NCBI RefSeq assembly: GCF_022601675.1
Contig: NZ_JAKVIL010000004.1
Span: forward strand, 248,001-312,000
Source of the DNA: Ancylobacter gelatini
Lineage (GTDB): Bacteria > Pseudomonadota > Alphaproteobacteria > Rhizobiales > Xanthobacteraceae
Direction of reading: 5' to 3'
Length of the DNA: 64,000 bases
The notes beneath the pieces are model-generated. The model did no database searches. It saw nothing but the letters and a program-made list of their open reading frames with translations, and was not told the origin of the DNA. The translations under genes and the position numbers were made by a program. Positions within the stretch are counted from its first letter, which is position 1; the number at the start of each line of letters is the position of its first letter. This document shows, one piece after another, positions 1 to 8,556 of this stretch.

Positions 1-2
1 GC

Positions 3-1121
3 GTCAGCTACCAGGCGATCGGGCGCTGGGACACCGCGCGGCTCGACAGCGTGGCCTCCACGGAGGCGCCGACCTTCTTCGGGATCGATTCGGCGGCCCC
101 GCCGGCGCGTAACGCGGTGAAGCTCTACCGCGTCACCTATCCCTCGGTCGTACCCGAGCGCGGCAACCGTCCTATCGTCGCCACCGGTCTGCTCGCCATT
201 CCCGACACCGACGCCACGCGCTTTCCGCTGCTGTCCTACCAGCACGGCACCGTCTATGGAAAACAGCAGGTGCCCTCGTTCCCCGACCAGTCGCCGGAGA
301 CCGCGCTCGCGCTCGCCCGCTTCGCCGCGCAGGGCTACATCGTGATCGGCGCGGATTATTTCGGCATGGGCTCCTCGACCGAACCGGAAGGATATCTCGT
401 CAAGGAAAGCCACCAGCAGGCCACCTTCGACATGATTTCGGCGAGCCGCGCCGTGCTCGCCCATCTCAAGCTCACGGCCGGCAAGCTGGTACTGGGCGGC
501 TGGTCGCAAGGCGGCTTCGTCACCATGGCGTTGCTGGAAAAGCTGGAGAGCGCCGGGGTGAAGGTCGCGGGGGCAGCGACCGCAAGCGCGCCGGTCGACG
601 GCTTCCTCTGTCTCAACGGGTTCCTGTTCTTCCCGCGCGCCAATGACGCGAACTGGGTGAACTCGCTGTTCGTCCTCACCGCCTTCTCCTTCGAGAACTA
701 TTACGGCGTTCCGGGCCTTGCCCGCTCGCTGCTGACGACAGAGGCCTATGAGGCCGGACGCAAGATCTATGAGCGCGAGCCGGTCGAGGCTGCCGACCTT
801 CCCACCGACCTGCACAAGCTGATCCAGCCCGACTATTTCGATCCGCAATTCTTCGCCGCCTCGGCCTATGGCCGGATCCTGAAGGAGCGGACGAATGCCT
901 ATCGCTGGGTGATCACGACCCCGGTGCGCAATTACTATGGCGAAGACGATGAGGTGATCGCGACCGATTTCGGCAAGCTGGCGGCGAGCTATCAGCACGC
1001 CATGGGGGCCGGCAATTCCCGGGTCGAGGCGATCTCGACCGGCAAGACCAACCATCGCGGCACCTACGCCACAGCCATACCGGAATGGAAGGCGTGGTTC
1101 GATTCGCTGCCGGACGACTGA
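3..1121 (+). CDS. Alpha/beta hydrolase (lipase/esterase-like), 5' end outside window
   Basis: A serine hydrolase of the alpha/beta fold, probably acting on an ester; the substrate cannot be told from sequence. The reading frame is open to the left edge of the window, so the true start lies upstream; the first in-window start-like codon is GTG at 51. Counting from that GTG, the nucleophile elbow G-W-S-Q-G-G places Ser at about residue 152. Asp and His candidates follow in YYGEDDE (about 297) and TNHRG (about 337), giving a complete catalytic triad order. A QHGT segment near residue 64 could form the oxyanion hole. The architecture resembles secretory-lipase/DAP2-like hydrolases, and an N-terminal signal peptide would be in the missing part. 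The gene stands alone before a small ORF. Confidence 0.85.
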   Translation, partial: VSYQAIGRWDTARLDSVASTEAPTFFGIDSAAPPARNAVKLYRVTYPSVVPERGNRPIVATGLLAIPDTDATRFPLLSYQHGTVYGKQQVPSFPDQSPETALALARFAAQGYIVIGADYFGMGSSTEPEGYLVKESHQQATFDMISASRAVLAHLKLTAGKLVLGGWSQGGFVTMALLEKLESAGVKVAGAATASAPVDGFLCLNGFLFFPRANDANWVNSLFVLTAFSFENYYGVPGLARSLLTTEAYEAGRKIYEREPVEAADLPTDLHKLIQPDYFDPQFFAASAYGRILKERTNAYRWVITTPVRNYYGEDDEVIATDFGKLAASYQHAMGAGNSRVEAISTGKTNHRGTYATAIPEWKAWFDSLPDD

Positions 1122-1212
1122 GGGCGGGCCCTCGCCTCACTCGCATTTCGCTTTCGTGCGGAACGCGAGGCCACCGGCGCGGGTTGTCTCCTGACAACAT
1201 CAGGAGGCCACG

Positions 1213-1389
1213 ATGATCATTTCCGAGCAGCACAACAAGGACAAGGCCAAGCCCGGCGAAACTCGCAAGAGCCCCGATCGGCTTGGCCCGAAATCGCCCG
1301 GCCATGCCCGCAGCGGCAATCCGCAGCAGAGCGTGCTTGCCGGCGAGGACGACGAGAAGGAAGCCACCAGCAAAGCCACGCCCCGCTAA
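1213..1389 (+). CDS. Small hydrophilic protein, 58 aa, unknown function
   Basis: I do not recognise this protein. It has a strong ribosome binding site (AGGAGG, spacing about 6), an ATG start, and third codon positions that are mostly G or C like neighbouring genes. The product is highly charged and rich in Lys, Pro, Gly, Glu and Ser, with no hydrophobic segment or cysteine, so it is probably a disordered cytoplasmic protein. It lies between the hydrolase and tRNA-Asp, and its stop codon sits in the loop of a perfect inverted repeat that probably ends its transcript. Confidence 0.6.
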   Translation: MIISEQHNKDKAKPGETRKSPDRLGPKSPGHARSGNPQQSVLAGEDDEKEATSKATPR

Positions 1390-1399
1390 AGCGGGGCGT
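1378..1399 (+). terminator. Inverted repeat at the end of the 58-aa gene
   Basis: Perfect 9-bp stem (ACGCCCCGC with GCGGGGCGT) around a TAAA loop that contains the stop codon of the preceding small gene. There is no T-run afterwards, so it is a weak intrinsic terminator or an RNA-stabilising hairpin. Confidence 0.5.
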
Positions 1400-1452
1400 C
1401 GGCGCGCGACGACCGCGTGGCGAGCAATTCGGATGATATGTGGGGAATTGAG

Positions 1453-1529
<77 letters not shown>

Positions 1530-1568
1530 AACGTCGGAGCGCCGTGGGCGCCGCGTCGAGTGGGGCGG

Positions 1569-1597
1569 GAATTACGGCAGCCCCCGCCGGGTGTCAA
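1569..1597 (-). promoter_or_regulatory. Candidate promoter of tRNA-Asp
   Basis: A perfect TTGACA -35 box (1597 to 1592 on the minus strand), a 17-nt spacer and a poor -10 (TAATTC) place a start about 33 nt upstream of the tRNA. The -35 match is exact; the -10 is weak. Confidence 0.45.
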
Positions 1598-1623
1598 GCG
1601 CGTCTGACGTCATCCACAAGCGA

Positions 1624-2706
1624 TCAGCCCGGCAATTGTGGACGGCGCCCCGCGAGAATGCCGTCCATGGTCGCCATGGCGGCGATCAAAAGCGGCACGG
1701 CGAGGAATGTACCGACCGGCCCCCAGAGCCAGGTCCACAGCGCCATGGACAGGAAAACCGCGAACGGATTGAGCGACACGCGCCGCCCGACGATGAGCGG
1801 CGTCAGCACCTGCCCCTCGATGCTGGTGATCACCAGAAACGCCGCCGCCGGCAACAGGGCGGGGACCAGGGTCGGAAAGGTGACGATGCCGGCGATGGTG
1901 AGGATCAGCGTCATCACGGCCGGGCCGACATAAGGCACGTAATTGAGCACGCCCGCCAGCGCGCCCCATAGCAGCGCGTTGGGCAGGCCGAGCGCCCAGG
2001 TCATGGCGGTGGTCGCGATGCCGAGGCCGATATTGATGGAGGTCGCGGCGATCAGATAGGCGCCGAGCCGCTCCTCGATCTCGCGGAACACGCGCAGCGT
2101 CGCAAGCCGGGTCGAGCGTGGCGTCATCGCCTGCACCACCTTGCGCTTGATCTGGGTGCGACCCGCGAGGAAGAACAGCAGCGAGCCGACGAACAGTATA
2201 AACTCACCGATCGCCGGCGTGACCAGGCTCAGCACGCTCTCCAGCATCCGCGAATCGGCGACGGCAACCGTCATCGGCGCCTCCGCCGCACGGCCGATCG
2301 CCTCGATCGAATCGAAGAAGGACGAGATGCGCGCCATGGCCGGCTTGAAGGAGGCGAAGCGCTCCTGAAGCGTCGCCCCGATCTCCGGCGCACGGGCGAT
2401 CCACTCGGCGAGCGGGCCGGACAACACGCTGGCGACGCCATAGATCGCGGCGATGATCGCGGCGACCAGCACAAGCGAGGTGACGGCGGTCGGAATGCCG
2501 CGCTTGGTCAGCGCCTCCATCGCCGGGCCGATCACGCTGCCGATGATCACGGCGGCCACGATGGGAATCAGCACTGATCGCGCGGCCACCATCGCGCCCG
2601 CCAGCACGATGAGCGCGATAAGCGTGATCGAAACCTGACTGACTCGCAGCCAGAGGCGCTCATTGCGTATCTGCTGCACCGAGTCGGCCGGCAGCTCCGG
2701 GGGCAC
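1624..2706 (-). CDS. AI-2E family transporter (PerM/TqsA-like membrane protein)
   Basis: Integral inner-membrane protein of the AI-2E transporter family, whose members export small molecules or ions (TqsA autoinducer-2 export, Na+/H+ antiport in some); the substrate here is unknown. The protein shows paired N-terminal membrane segments, a central soluble stretch rich in Ala/Glu, then a C-terminal membrane block with the family-typical segments LPNALLWGALAGVLNYVPYV and GQVLTPLIVGRRVSLNP. The frame stays open to 2832, but that extension is Arg/Gly-rich and unlike the family, so I chose the GTG at 2706; the start is uncertain. Length (about 360 aa) is usual. It is transcribed toward tRNA-Asp and is divergent from manC. 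Confidence 0.85.
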   Translation of the reverse strand: MPPELPADSVQQIRNERLWLRVSQVSITLIALIVLAGAMVAARSVLIPIVAAVIIGSVIGPAMEALTKRGIPTAVTSLVLVAAIIAAIYGVASVLSGPLAEWIARAPEIGATLQERFASFKPAMARISSFFDSIEAIGRAAEAPMTVAVADSRMLESVLSLVTPAIGEFILFVGSLLFFLAGRTQIKRKVVQAMTPRSTRLATLRVFREIEERLGAYLIAATSINIGLGIATTAMTWALGLPNALLWGALAGVLNYVPYVGPAVMTLILTIAGIVTFPTLVPALLPAAAFLVITSIEGQVLTPLIVGRRVSLNPFAVFLSMALWTWLWGPVGTFLAVPLLIAAMATMDGILAGRRPQLPG

Positions 2707-2961
2707 TCCAGTGACGGTCGATCCAGCCCCCGCGCCACGCCAGATATCCACGTCTTCCCCCGATCTCAGACGCGCACCACGGCGCCCGCCAGCATGCAAA
2801 CGCGCCCGGGCCGCGCCGGTTCCCGCGCCCAACGGGAGGTTGTGGCGGCGCGCACGCCATTCGGCTTGGCCCGAGGGCCGATTTCCGGCATGCTGCCCTG
2901 TATTGAAGGGTCAGAAGGCCCATTGGCGGCCGATCGGGCCTGCTCCGCGTGGAATCACACA

Positions 2962-4386
2962 ATGCCCCCCACATCCCCCATCGTGCCTGTGATCCTCGCC
3001 GGCGGCAGCGGTACGCGGCTATGGCCGGTCTCTCGGGACAGCCTGCCCAAGCAGTTCCAGCCGCTGGCTGGCGAGCGCACCATGTATCAGGCGACGCTGG
3101 CCCGGGTTGCCGATTCCACGCTGTTCACCGCACCGATCGTGCTCACCCACGAGGATTTCCGGTTCTTCGCCCGCCGGCAGGCCAGCGATATCGGGATCGA
3201 GGCCAAGGTGGTGCTGGAGCCGGCGCGCCGCGATTCCGGCCCGGCGCTGCTCGCCGCCGCGATGATCGCCCAGCGCCTCGCGGGTGAGAACTGCCTTGTG
3301 CTGGCACTCGCGGCCGATCATGTCGTGCTCGACGACGACCTGTTCATCGATGCCTGCCGCACCGCTGCTGCGGGCGCGAGCCAGGGCCATATCGTCACGT
3401 TCGGCATCACGCCGACCGAGCCCTCGACCGCTTATGGCTATATCCGCTCCGGTGCGCCGCTGGACACGGCGGGCGTCAAGGCCGTGGCGAGCTTCGTGGA
3501 GAAACCCGACGCCGCCACAGCCGAGCGCTACATCGCGGAAGGCTATCTCTGGAACTCGGGTAACTTCATGTTCCCGGCCTCGCTCCTGATCGAGGAAGCC
3601 GCCCGCTTCGAGCCCGCCATCGTCGGGGCGGTGCGTGAATCGGTGGAGAGCGCGACCGACGACCTCGGCTTCGTGCGTCTCGACCCGAAAGCCTTTGCCA
3701 ACTCGCCCTCTAAGTCGATCGATTTCGCGGTGATGGAGCGCACCAAGCGCGCCGCCGTGGTCGCGGGTACGTTCCGCTGGTCGGACATTGGAAGCTGGGA
3801 CGCGCTGCGCGCGCTCGCCAAGGGCGACGCCGCCGGCAATGTCGTCCACGGCCCGGTGACGATGCTGGATTCGCACAACAACTTCATCCACTCGGAAGGC
3901 CCGCTGGTCGCGACCATCGGCCTCGACAATGTGGCGGTGGTCGCGACGGAGGACGCGGTGCTGGTGATGCCCGCCAATCGTGCGCAGGACGTCAAGCCGC
4001 TCGTGGCCAAGCTCAAGAGCGAGCAGCGCAACGCCGCCAGCGAGCATGTGAAGGCGCACCGCCCCTGGGGCACCTACCAGACCATCTGCCGCGGCGAGCG
4101 CTTCCATGTGAAGAAGATCGTGGTGGAGCCCGGCGGGCGGCTCTCGCTCCAGAAGCACTATCACCGCGCCGAGCACTGGATCGTGGTGAAGGGCACTGCC
4201 GAGGTCACGCTCGACGGCAGGGTGTTCGAAGTCCGCGAGAACGAATCGACCTATCTGCCGCTTGGCGGCGTGCATCGCCTCGCCAATCCCGGAAAGATTC
4301 CGCTGGAGCTGATCGAGGTCCAGACCGGTTCCTATCTCGGCGAGGACGACATCGTGCGGCTAGAAGACGTCTACAACCGCAGCTGA
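2962..4386 (+). CDS. manC: Mannose-1-phosphate guanylyltransferase/mannose-6-phosphate isomerase
   Basis: Bifunctional type II enzyme (ManC/AlgA/XanB family). It makes GDP-mannose from mannose-1-phosphate and GTP, and in many members also isomerises fructose-6-phosphate to mannose-6-phosphate; the products feed LPS or exopolysaccharide synthesis. The N-terminal nucleotidyltransferase signature GGSGTRLWPVSRDSLPKQF starts near residue 12, FVEKPD and the N-S-G-N-F-M sugar-binding motif follow, and a C-terminal cupin (KKIVVEPGGRLSLQKHYHRAEHW) carries the isomerase metal-binding histidines. The open frame begins at 2794, but those 56 extra residues are not family-like; ATG 2962 gives 474 aa, the usual length. 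A phosphomannomutase that would supply its substrate lies at 6967-8466. Confidence 0.95.
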   Translation: MPPTSPIVPVILAGGSGTRLWPVSRDSLPKQFQPLAGERTMYQATLARVADSTLFTAPIVLTHEDFRFFARRQASDIGIEAKVVLEPARRDSGPALLAAAMIAQRLAGENCLVLALAADHVVLDDDLFIDACRTAAAGASQGHIVTFGITPTEPSTAYGYIRSGAPLDTAGVKAVASFVEKPDAATAERYIAEGYLWNSGNFMFPASLLIEEAARFEPAIVGAVRESVESATDDLGFVRLDPKAFANSPSKSIDFAVMERTKRAAVVAGTFRWSDIGSWDALRALAKGDAAGNVVHGPVTMLDSHNNFIHSEGPLVATIGLDNVAVVATEDAVLVMPANRAQDVKPLVAKLKSEQRNAASEHVKAHRPWGTYQTICRGERFHVKKIVVEPGGRLSLQKHYHRAEHWIVVKGTAEVTLDGRVFEVRENESTYLPLGGVHRLANPGKIPLELIEVQTGSYLGEDDIVRLEDVYNRS

Positions 4387-4417
4387 TCGCGTCGCGCGTA
4401 CCCCTCCGTCGACCCAA

Positions 4418-4443
4418 GGCCCCGGATTTCGCGATCCGGGGCC
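4418..4443 (+). terminator. Terminator of manC
   Basis: Perfect 10-bp stem GGCCCCGGAT / ATCCGGGGCC around a TTCGCG loop, 32 nt after the manC stop. It is followed by TCGTC and not a T-run; the stem is strong enough to act as a terminator. Confidence 0.65.
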
Positions 4444-4470
4444 TCGTCATGTCCGGCCGCCGCGCAGGCG

Positions 4471-4483
4471 CCCCCCCCCCCCC
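4471..4483 (+). repeat. Homopolymer of 13 C in the kdsD leader
   Basis: Thirteen consecutive C residues between the manC terminator and kdsD, about 120 bp before the kdsD start. Such tracts slip easily in replication and in sequencing. It lies outside both coding frames as annotated here. Confidence 0.9.
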
Positions 4484-4604
4484 GCTCCGGACCGCTCTCC
4501 ATTGCATCCCGGCCCATTGCCGCTTATGTCACCGGGGCCGAAGCCCCCGCCGCCGTTCCGCGACCTGACCGGAAGACGTGGCGGGCCAGCCAGGAGTATA
4601 TGCC

Positions 4605-5609
4605 TTGGGCCTTGCCCGCTCGGAAAACCCCGTGATCGCGCCGCTCGCCGACATCCGCGCAAGTGCGCGCCGAACCCTCGCCGTCGAAGCCGGCGGCCTT
4701 GCCGCGCTCGGCGAGGCGGTGGAAGGCGCGCTCGGCGAGGCGCTCGAAGCCGCGATCGGGCTGATCGAGCAGGCGCGGGGCCGCGTCATCGTCACCGGCA
4801 TGGGCAAGAGCGGACATATCGGCCGCAAGATCGCCGCGACTTTGGCCTCGACCGGCACGCCGGCCCTGTTCCTGCACGCGGCCGAGGCCAGCCATGGCGA
4901 CCTCGGCATGGTGACGCAGGACGACGTGCTGCTGGCGATTTCCTGGTCGGGCGAGACCGCCGAACTCGGCGATGTCGTCGACTATGCCCGCCGCTTCGCC
5001 AACCCTCTTCTGGCGATCACCTCCAATGCCGGCTCGACGCTCGGCCGCGCGGCCAATGTCGCACTGGTGCTGCCCCGCGCCGAGGAGGCCTGCCCGAACG
5101 GGCTGGCGCCCACAACCTCCACCCTGCTGCAACTCGCGCTCGGCGATGCGCTGGCGGTGGCGCTGCTGGAGAGGCGTGGTTTCTCGGCCTCCGATTTTCG
5201 TGTGTTCCATCCCGGCGGCAAACTCGGCGCCCGGCTGCTCAAGGTCTCGGACCTGATGCATGCCGAGGAGACCGTGCCGCTGGTCGCGGTCGCGACGCCC
5301 ATGAGCGAAGCGCTGATCGAGATCACCGGCAAGCGCTTCGGCTGCTGCGGCGTGGTGGATGGCAGCGGCCGCCTGATCGGGATCGTCACCGACGGCGACC
5401 TACGCCGCAAAATGACGACCGACCTGCTGAGCCTTCCGGTGGAGCAGGTGATGACGGCCTCTCCGCTGACCGTCGCGCCCGACGAATTCGCCAGCGCCGC
5501 GCTCGGCGCCATGAGTCGGCGGCAGATCACCGTGCTGTTCGTCGAGAGCGAGGGCACGCCCGTCGGTATTCTTCACATTCATGACCTTCTGCGCGCCGGC
5601 GTCATCTGA
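4605..5609 (+). CDS. kdsD: Arabinose-5-phosphate isomerase (KpsF/GutQ family)
   Basis: Interconverts ribulose-5-phosphate and arabinose-5-phosphate, the first step of Kdo synthesis for lipopolysaccharide. A SIS domain fills roughly residues 40-190 (VIVTGMGKSGHIGRKIA, then SHGDLGMV and SWSGETAEL), followed by two CBS domains (about 205-330, with GIVTDGDLRR in the first). The frame is open from GTG 4578, but AGGAG at 4592-4596 sits 8 nt before TTG 4605 and lies inside the longer reading, so I take the TTG start; GTG 4632 is another option. kdsA follows after 33 nt, so the two Kdo enzymes are probably co-transcribed. Length of about 334 aa is normal for the family. Confidence 0.93.
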   Translation: MGLARSENPVIAPLADIRASARRTLAVEAGGLAALGEAVEGALGEALEAAIGLIEQARGRVIVTGMGKSGHIGRKIAATLASTGTPALFLHAAEASHGDLGMVTQDDVLLAISWSGETAELGDVVDYARRFANPLLAITSNAGSTLGRAANVALVLPRAEEACPNGLAPTTSTLLQLALGDALAVALLERRGFSASDFRVFHPGGKLGARLLKVSDLMHAEETVPLVAVATPMSEALIEITGKRFGCCGVVDGSGRLIGIVTDGDLRRKMTTDLLSLPVEQVMTASPLTVAPDEFASAALGAMSRRQITVLFVESEGTPVGILHIHDLLRAGVI

Positions 5610-5642
5610 CCGCCGCGACCCGCGCCGACCGAGGAGACGCCG

Positions 5643-6494
5643 ATGAGCGGCATCAAGGCCAATTCCGTGGTGAGTGCCGGCTCCGTCCGCTTCGGCAATG
5701 AGCTGCCGCTCGCGCTGATCGCCGGCCCCTGCCAGATGGAGAGCCGCGAGCACGCGCTGGAATGCGCCGCCGCCATCAAGGAAATCGCGGATCGGCGCGG
5801 CATCGGCGTTGTGTTCAAGGCCTCGTTCGACAAGGCCAACCGCACCTCGATCCATGGCGCGCGCGGCATGGGGCTTTCCGGCGCGCTGCCGGTCTTCGCC
5901 GAGATCCGCGAGCGCTACGGCCTGCCCACGCTGACCGACATTCACGAGATCGACCAGTGCGCCCCCGCCGCCGAGGTGGTGGACGTGCTGCAGATCCCCG
6001 CCTTCCTGTGCCGCCAGACCGATCTTCTGATCGCGGCGGCGCAGACCGGCCGCGTGGTCAACGTCAAGAAGGGCCAGTTCCTCGCGCCCTGGGACATGAC
6101 CAATGTGGTCGCGAAGGTTACCGACAGTGGCAATGCGAACGTGATGGTGACCGAGCGCGGCGCCTCCTTCGGCTATAACACGCTGGTGACCGACATGCGG
6201 TCGCTGCCGATCATGGCGGAAGGCACCGGCGCGCCGGTGATCTTCGATGCCACCCATTCGGTGCAGCAGCCCGGCGGCAAGGGCACCTCCTCCGGCGGGC
6301 AGCGTGAATTCGTGCCGGTGCTGGCGCGCGCGGCGGTTGCCGTGGGCGTCGCCGGCGTCTTTATCGAGACCCACCCCGACCCGGACCACGCGCCGTCCGA
6401 CGGGCCGAACATGGTGCCGCTGAACCAGTTTGAAGCGCTGGTCGAACAGCTTCAGGCCTTCGATCGCATCGCCAAGGGCCTTAAGGCTCGATGA
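5643..6494 (+). CDS. kdsA: 3-deoxy-8-phosphooctulonate synthase
   Basis: Condenses arabinose-5-phosphate with phosphoenolpyruvate to give Kdo-8-phosphate. It is a TIM-barrel DAHP-synthase-type enzyme of 283 aa, the usual length. Diagnostic segments are [10 protein letters not shown] near residue 25, [12 protein letters not shown] near 60, [11 protein letters not shown] near 142, and [20 protein letters not shown] near the C-terminus. The start is supported by GAGGAG nine bases or so upstream of ATG 5643. It uses the product of kdsD immediately upstream. The stop codon overlaps the next start (ATGA). Confidence 0.97.
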   Translation: MSGIKANSVVSAGSVRFGNELPLALIAGPCQMESREHALECAAAIKEIADRRGIGVVFKASFDKANRTSIHGARGMGLSGALPVFAEIRERYGLPTLTDIHEIDQCAPAAEVVDVLQIPAFLCRQTDLLIAAAQTGRVVNVKKGQFLAPWDMTNVVAKVTDSGNANVMVTERGASFGYNTLVTDMRSLPIMAEGTGAPVIFDATHSVQQPGGKGTSSGGQREFVPVLARAAVAVGVAGVFIETHPDPDHAPSDGPNMVPLNQFEALVEQLQAFDRIAKGLKAR

Positions 6495-6910
6495 CGGAAG
6501 CCAGCTCGCCGGCCCCCCTGCGCCCTCTCCTGCTCGGAGTGATCGAGAGTGCCTCGCGGATCGGCGCGGTAGCCTGCCTGATTGCGCTGCCTCTGCTGTC
6601 CCTGCTGCCCGCCGGCTCGATCGAGCGCACCGGCGTCGGGAAAGATCTGGAGCATTTCGCCGCCTATGCCGGCACCGGCGTGCTGCTGACGCTCGGCATC
6701 GGCTCGCGGCAGCTGCGCATCGTCGCCAGCATCCTGTTGATGGTCTTGGCCGCCGGCCTCGAAGTCGCGCAGAGCTACACCGCGACCCGCAGCGCCGAGT
6801 TGGAGCAGTTCGCCTCTGGGGTTCTCGGCGCGGGCGCGGGCCTCATCGTGGGCTCGCTGGGCCGTCGTCTGCTGGCGGGGCGCAGGCTCTGGGGCGGCTT
6901 CTCGCGCTGA
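6491..6910 (+). CDS. VanZ-like small membrane protein
   Basis: A 139-aa membrane protein with three or four hydrophobic segments (about residues 24-42, 57-70, 74-92 and 110-126) and the spacing seen in VanZ-like proteins: a [13 protein letters not shown] motif after the first segment and an E-x-x-Q between the last two ([22 protein letters not shown]). The function of VanZ-like proteins is mostly unknown. Its start overlaps the kdsA stop by 4 nt, so it is translationally coupled to Kdo synthesis and may have an envelope role; that is inference. Confidence 0.75.
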   Translation: MTEASSPAPLRPLLLGVIESASRIGAVACLIALPLLSLLPAGSIERTGVGKDLEHFAAYAGTGVLLTLGIGSRQLRIVASILLMVLAAGLEVAQSYTATRSAELEQFASGVLGAGAGLIVGSLGRRLLAGRRLWGGFSR

Positions 6911-6914
6911 GCAA

Positions 6915-6945
6915 CGCCCCCGGCCGTATCAGCGGCCTAGGGGCG
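6915..6945. terminator. Terminator between convergent VanZ-like gene and phosphomannomutase
   Basis: Two-part stem: CGCCCC pairs with GGGGCG and inside it GGCCG pairs with CGGCC, with a small bulge and a TATCAG loop. It lies between two converging genes and could serve both. Confidence 0.6.
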
Positions 6946-6966
6946 CCAGGGCGGCTGTCGTGCCGC

Positions 6967-8466
6967 TCACAGGCTCTGATTATAGGCGCCGACGTCCGGA
7001 TGGGTGCGCAGCACGCCGTCCACCAGCTTGAACATGTCGTACATGCGCTCCTTCGAGACCGGGCTTTCCACGACCACGACCAGCTCCGGCTTGTTGGAGG
7101 AGGCGCGCACCAGTCCCCACGAGCCATCCTCCGCGGTGACGCGCACGCCGTTGACGGTCACGAGGTCACGGATGGACTGGCCGTCAATCTTGTCGCCGCG
7201 CAGCAGCATGCCCTCGAAGTGCTTCACCACGGCGTCGACCACGCCGTATTTCTTCTCGTCCGGGCAATGCGGCGACATGGTGGGCGAGGACCAGGTCTTG
7301 GGCAGTGCCTCCTTGAGGTGCGACAGCTTCTTGCCCGGATTGCGGTCGAGCATGTCGAGAATGGCGATGGCCGAGACCAGGCCATCATCGTAGCCGCGCC
7401 CGATCGGCGTGTTGAAGAAGTAGTGGCCCGACTTCTCGAATCCGACCAGCGCGCCGCTCTCGTTCACCCGGCGCTTCATGTAGGAATGGCCGGTCTTCCA
7501 GTAATCCGCCTTGGCGCCGTTGGCGATCAGCACCGGGTCGGTGACGAACAGGCCGGTCGACTTCACGTCGACCACGAAGGTCGAGCCGGGATAGAGGGCG
7601 GAGAGGTCGCGGGCGAGCATCACGCCCACCTTGTCGGCGAAGATCTCCTCGCCGGTATCGTCCACCACGCCGCAGCGGTCGCCATCGCCATCGAAGCCGA
7701 GGCCGACATCCGCGCCCGATTCCAGCACCGCATCGCGCATGGCGTGCAGCATTTCCATGTCTTCGGGGTTCGGATTGTATTTCGGGAACGAGTGGTCGAG
7801 TTGAGTATCGAGCGGCACCACCTCGACGCCCAGCGCCTCAAGGATCCCCGGCGCGAAGGCGCCCGCCGTGCCGTTGCCGCAGGCCACCACGGCCTTGATC
7901 GGGTGCCTGAGTTTCGGCCGGTCGGTGAGGTCCTTGATATAGATTTCCGGGAAGTTCTCGACATAGCGATACGCGCCGCCCGGACGCTGAACGCCGGCGC
8001 CCGCCAGCACGATTTCCTTGAGCCGGCTCATCTCGTCGGGACCGAAGGTCATGGGCCGGTTCACGCCCATCTTAACCCCGGTCCATCCATTGTCGTTATG
8101 GGAGGCGGTGACCATGGCGACACAGGGAATATCGAGCGCGAACTGCGCAAAATAGGCCATGGGCGAGAGTGCCAGCCCGATATCATGCACCGTGATTCCC
8201 GCGCTCATCAGCCCGAGGGTCAGCGCCTGCTTGATCGACGAGGAATAGCCGCGGAAATCGTGGCCGGTGACGATTTCCGGCCGGATGCCGAGTTCGTGGA
8301 TCAGCGTACCAAGCCCAAGACCGAGCGCCTGCACGCCCATCAGGTTGATCTCGCTGCCAAACAACCAGCGCGCGTCATACTCGCGAAAGCCCGTCGGCTT
8401 CACCAGCGGCACGGTCTCGTAGGCATAGGTGTTCGGCTTCAGGGACGCCTGGGGCTGCGGGAGCAT
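6967..8466 (-). CDS. manB: Phosphomannomutase/phosphoglucomutase
   Basis: Alpha-D-phosphohexomutase interconverting mannose-6-P/mannose-1-P and/or glucose-6-P/glucose-1-P. All four motifs are present. The phosphoserine loop TASHNDNGW (Ser122), the metal site DGDGDR (259-264), the sugar-specificity loop GFEKSGHYF (342-350) and a C-terminal RASSNKPELVVVVES phosphate-binding segment can be seen. E-K-S-G-H is the form known from PMM/PGM enzymes. The frame starts at 8496, but AGGA six bases before the ATG at 8466 favours 8466 (499 aa). Its product is the substrate of ManC on the opposite strand at 2962-4386. The symbol is functional; algC or pgmG would be equally fair. Confidence 0.93.
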   Translation of the reverse strand: MLPQPQASLKPNTYAYETVPLVKPTGFREYDARWLFGSEINLMGVQALGLGLGTLIHELGIRPEIVTGHDFRGYSSSIKQALTLGLMSAGITVHDIGLALSPMAYFAQFALDIPCVAMVTASHNDNGWTGVKMGVNRPMTFGPDEMSRLKEIVLAGAGVQRPGGAYRYVENFPEIYIKDLTDRPKLRHPIKAVVACGNGTAGAFAPGILEALGVEVVPLDTQLDHSFPKYNPNPEDMEMLHAMRDAVLESGADVGLGFDGDGDRCGVVDDTGEEIFADKVGVMLARDLSALYPGSTFVVDVKSTGLFVTDPVLIANGAKADYWKTGHSYMKRRVNESGALVGFEKSGHYFFNTPIGRGYDDGLVSAIAILDMLDRNPGKKLSHLKEALPKTWSSPTMSPHCPDEKKYGVVDAVVKHFEGMLLRGDKIDGQSIRDLVTVNGVRVTAEDGSWGLVRASSNKPELVVVVESPVSKERMYDMFKLVDGVLRTHPDVGAYNQSL

Positions 8467-8556
8467 CTCAAATCCTGTGACCAGCGGGACCATCAAACCA
8501 CTTCAGACCACACGCCTTATGGAAGACGGGGGACTGGCACGTCAATCTTGCACGGT

